From Marsupella aquatica (lineage: Eukaryota > Marchantiophyta): a stretch of 64,000 nt of DNA. Of this stretch, positions 60,974-64,000 are shown piece after piece. Numbering within the stretch: position 1 is the stretch's first letter; the number at the start of each line of letters is the position of its first letter. Location of the stretch: contig OZ316897.1 of the NCBI GenBank assembly GCA_973895155.1, positions 11,594,001-11,658,000 on the forward strand. The letters run 5' to 3'. The notes below the pieces were generated by a model. That model did no database searches, was not told where the DNA came from, and saw nothing but the letters and a program-made list of their open reading frames with translations. The translations under genes were made by a program, and so were the position numbers.

Positions 60974-61207
60974 TTAAGTATAATGGACAATACCTAAACA
61001 TTTCACAAGAGTTTTACTAAGAAAAGGGTCTAGAGCACACACTCTCCCGATGCGCTTCACTGTGGAATGACGTGCGTCCAGTGTAAGAAATGTCGAGTAT
61101 GCAGAGTAGGTCGTCGCAATTGCATTAGGCGGGAATAGAATGTGCGACACAACATTGACATGGGTATTGAGTAACAAATGGGACCATTTGCCCAGGCCCA
61201 CACGCAA
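60974..61207 (-). CDS. Possible upstream exon of RPA-like gene
   Basis: The minus-strand open segment follows an acceptor-like TATGGTAG and ends at donor AAATGTTTAG/GTATTG (near 61008). It reads VGLGKWSHLLLNTHVNVV and FLTLDARHSTVKRIGRV. The phase does not fit perfectly to the exon ending at 59975, so the link is uncertain. Confidence 0.3.
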   Translation of the reverse strand: MRVGLGKWSHLLLNTHVNVVSHILFPPNAIATTYSAYSTFLTLDARHSTVKRIGRVCALDPFLSKTLVKCLGIVHYT

Positions 61208-62870
61208 CCTACCATAAACGTAAGTATGTAAAGTGAAGATTAGTCATCCCTAATACGCGTATGAGCTTTGTATCAATGAGGACCCGAGAGGCTGCTTGGC
61301 GGGTCGGGCGGCAGTGGGCCCGGGACCGATCGCGCGGAGTTAGGGACAGCTGGGTGCAGCGCGAAGGGACAACCTTTTGGGGCAATGGTTCACGCTCGGG
61401 ACAGTCTGCCCGAATGGACCCTAAACTGAATGTAAACTGCCCGAAACACTAATTACGTGTAATCACCCAGGTTTCACTGTAACCGGGCAATGTTGATGCA
61501 TTAATGTGCATCCATATTGCCAATCGCGCTGACTTTTCTGTTGCTTTACTACATGTGTTTTGAATTAATTTTCTGCCGCTCTCTGTGGGTCTAATTATGG
61601 ATTCAAAGGAAGTTGTTCACCATTAGCACGTGCAACATTCGTCAGCAAATCCGAATATTTAATGAGCATTAAGTAAAGCTTGATAGAGATGACAAGTTTT
61701 TGAGGCAAAGCTTTTCTCTTGGTTCCCTTTGTTTGGGAAATAATCGTTCATTGATAAGGCATTAATTAGTGGTCGAGAATTGACAGCAGCCTTTTGAGGA
61801 AATTAATGTCCGATGCCCAACTCGTGTTACTGTCTTTTCTTTGAACGGGAAACTGCTGTGCCCCGTGGGGGTTACCTACTGTACCTATCCTGCCCATTGG
61901 GAAAAGGCCTTATCGTACCATCGACCACCTAAATTTGTGGGGCAATCTTGAAGGGCGGCAACTCATTCATGCAGACTCGATCATTGACCACCCCTGAGTT
62001 TGAGGCGTAGCATTTCTGAGGAACCACAGATTTTTAACCCACAACCCGTCCCACAACATTCGAGTCTCGTAAAATCCTCCACGGAACAGCTCGTTTGAGA
62101 TGCCATACTGTAGTACTTGGTTTTAGCCCTGCTGTAGAGCTTGGATTTAACCCTCCAAAAGGACAAACCCAGAATATCTTTCCTTGTTCTAATGTTAGTA
62201 TAGTCCTAAATACTTTCAGATGGACAGCTTGTCTCTCAGGTCACCGTGCTAGCACTCCCAAACTTCCTAGGATTCGGCCAGAGAAGGGTTCACGTGGCTC
62301 ATTGTGCCTCTTGCTACCTTATAATGGCAAACAAATTTCTAGTCATAATCATAGATAAAGGAATCATGATTCAGTTCACCGTGGCCAATTTCATATATCT
62401 TCACAGCCCATGCGATCTACCTTCAATTTCAATCAACAGCTGACAAGCTGGCAAAACGCAACATAGCAACAATCACAGAAGGATTCCACCGTTGTGTATT
62501 TCCCTTTCGACTGCCAGCATCTCTATAGCCCTGAGTGGTCTAAATTTTCTCTGAGAGCAAGCAACAAAATTTCAAACCGTGATCTTGCTGTGTCACCCTG
62601 GTTCTGCAGCAGTAGCCCCATCAATGGACATGATGATCAGCCCTCAGATCAGCCTTCATGGGCGACGAACAACAAACCCATCCAACGTGTCATTTCGTGA
62701 TTTTGGTTTTTTTGATGGAGGAGCTGAGTGTGCCTCTCTATCTCAGTTTGCAGTAGACGGGACTCTGCTGGACTGTGGCGACTTGGATTGCAATCATAAG
62801 CTACAGATTAACTCTGCTGGACCTAGGATGTGCTGGGAGATGAACAAAGATGACCCTAAGCTTTGCGACT
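61208..62870. other. Intergenic, no gene seen
   Basis: I found no supported gene. A 97-codon frame (62579-62872) ends just where the SINE target site begins, but has no known domain. Confidence 0.4.
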
Positions 62871-63232
62871 AAGTAAGTCACTCATGAACCAATTGGCTTA
62901 AGTCAATTGGCTAGGGGATTTGCCTGGAACTGAGAGGTCCCAGGTTCAATCCCCCCTCCACACACTGGGATGTGGAGGATATTTGTGTGTGGGTGGAATG
63001 GGTTTTGTGGGTAGTGGATTGGAGTTCTGATTATCTGCTCGGCCCCTGGTCGTCCACTTTGTGGTCCTGATTTAATCCTCTCTCCTTCCTGGTGCAGGTC
63101 CCTGTCGGATCCGTTGGGGCTCACCCTGGTCTGGGTTCCCTACAGAAAAATTGTCACATTGGGATGGGGGGAGTCTAATTGTATTTCCTCCCCATTTCAG
63201 TTCAAGACAAAAAAAAAAGTAAGTCACTCATG
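62871..63232 (+). mobile_element. Full-length tRNA-derived SINE with 16-bp TSD
   Basis: Target-site duplication AAGTAAGTCACTCATG at 62871-62886 and 63217-63232. The body, about 62887-63218, has Pol III boxes spaced as in a tRNA: A box TAAGTCAATTGG (62899-62910; tRNA form TAGCTCAGTTGG) and B box GGTTCAATCCC (62943-62953). It ends in ACAAAAAAAAAA. SINEs are non-coding and depend on LINE enzymes. Diverged relatives lie at 1-985 on the other strand. Confidence 0.9.
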
Positions 63233-63345
63233 CCCACCCTGGTCTGGGTTCCCTACAGAAAAATTGTCACATTGGGATGGGGGGAGTCTAATTGTATTTC
63301 CTCCCCATTTCAGTTCAAGACAAAAAAAAAAGTAAGTCACTCATG
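63120..63345. repeat. 113-bp tandem duplication of SINE tail plus TSD
   Basis: The segment beginning CACCCTGGTCTGGGTTCCCT and running through the poly(A) and the target-site sequence occurs at 63122 and 63235, 113 bp apart, practically identical. As a result the TSD sequence appears a third time at 63330-63345. Confidence 0.95.
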
Positions 63346-63495
63346 CCCGTAAAGCCAATAAAGAAATCTGACCCTAAACGACTAGGAATGCATATTCTCC
63401 TATCAACAGATAAGACCCTCCCCTGATGAAGCTTTGCTTTCTAAACAAATTTATGTCCTCTCTTCACCCGTCAGGTACACCAGAAACAGCACGAC

Positions 63496-63669
63496 AGTGA
63501 GGACTTATGTCCAGTTACAGCGCAGTGTCAAGATACACTCGTGCAATTCTAGCAGTGAAGACTTATGTCCAGTTACAGCGCAGTGTCAAGACACACTCGT
63601 GCAACTCTAGCAGTGAGGACTTATGTCCAGATACAGCGCAGTGTCAAGATACACTCGTGCAATTCTAGT
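63496..63669. repeat. 58-bp tandem repeat, 3 copies
   Basis: AGTGAGGACTTATGTCCAGT begins at 63496, 63554 and 63612 with only a few substitutions; each copy ends near GTGCAATTCTAG. Confidence 0.95.
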
Positions 63670-64000
63670 TCATACAGTTGGAGAAGTGTGGGTTCACACA
63701 GGACTTCAGGATTAAGATTGCAGTCATCGAGCTGTCCACCAATCCCCAGTTACAGATTGAACGTCTCGGTGCATCTGCATTTGTCACAATGAATGCCTGC
63801 TTGTTTGACATTAATTTCGGATGTGGGTTCGTATGGTTCCACTCCAGGGACTATCGATCGTCCCTTGCTATCAATTAGCAAATAACTTGAGCTACTTACA
63901 TGGCCAAGACGGGCCAGAGACATCCACTACCTTCAACCAAGCTTCAGAACTAATATCCAGACCAAAACCATGTCACAAAAGCTTGAATTATTTGAAGCAA
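63670..64000 (+). other. Possible coding fragment, unrecognised
   Basis: An open frame at about 63678-63878 reads DFRIKIAVIELSTNPQLQIE and has protein-like composition, but no domain or partner exon is recognised. The rest shows nothing. Confidence 0.25.

Overview
This window looks like nuclear DNA of a land plant. The genes have GT-AG introns, leucine-rich-repeat exons of 72 nt, and families typical of plants (RALF peptide, FEI-type receptor kinase, plant lipin, trihelix factor). Ty1/copia remnants, a tRNA-derived SINE and many minisatellites fill the rest. A bryophyte, perhaps a liverwort, is my best guess from the divergent RALF and the MYND protein; this is inference.

Layout. 1-2.75 kb: three minus-strand SINE fragments, a 49-bp tandem repeat and the leader of the first gene. 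2.75-11.1 kb (+): a complete 11-exon lipin / phosphatidate phosphatase (PAH) predicted at 1946 aa, about twice the length of Arabidopsis PAH1/2, with an internal repeat. 11-21 kb: gene-free and rich in minisatellites, including Helitron-like repeats at 16.1-18.1 kb. 21.7-23.4 kb (+): a two-exon classical SDR. 24.05 kb: a 23-bp perfect-looking hairpin. 27.4 kb (+): a RALF precursor. 31.7 kb (+): a single-exon MYND zinc-finger protein.

32.9-42.9 kb is a graveyard of minus-strand Ty1/copia fragments (LTR, RNase H, gag-like, integrase) interrupted by terminal-inverted-repeat elements and local duplications. 43.6-46.2 kb (+) is a decayed trihelix-type gene with a tandem duplication and several frameshifts. 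48.3-52.6 kb (-) is a 13-exon FEI-type LRR receptor kinase. All its domains and splice sites are present, but one extra base in the fourth LRR exon would put a stop codon just after the splice.

55-64 kb holds genes I do not recognise: a broken plus-strand coding stretch, a minus-strand Cys-rich gene with an internal stop, and a minus-strand gene resembling the C-terminal OB domain of RPA70. A full-length SINE with a 16-bp target-site duplication and a 58-bp minisatellite follow.

The genes do not form a pathway. PAH makes diacylglycerol from phosphatidate. RALF and FEI-type kinases both belong to cell-wall and growth signalling, but nothing here shows that they act together. All exon boundaries come from reading splice sites and protein families by eye, without transcript data.
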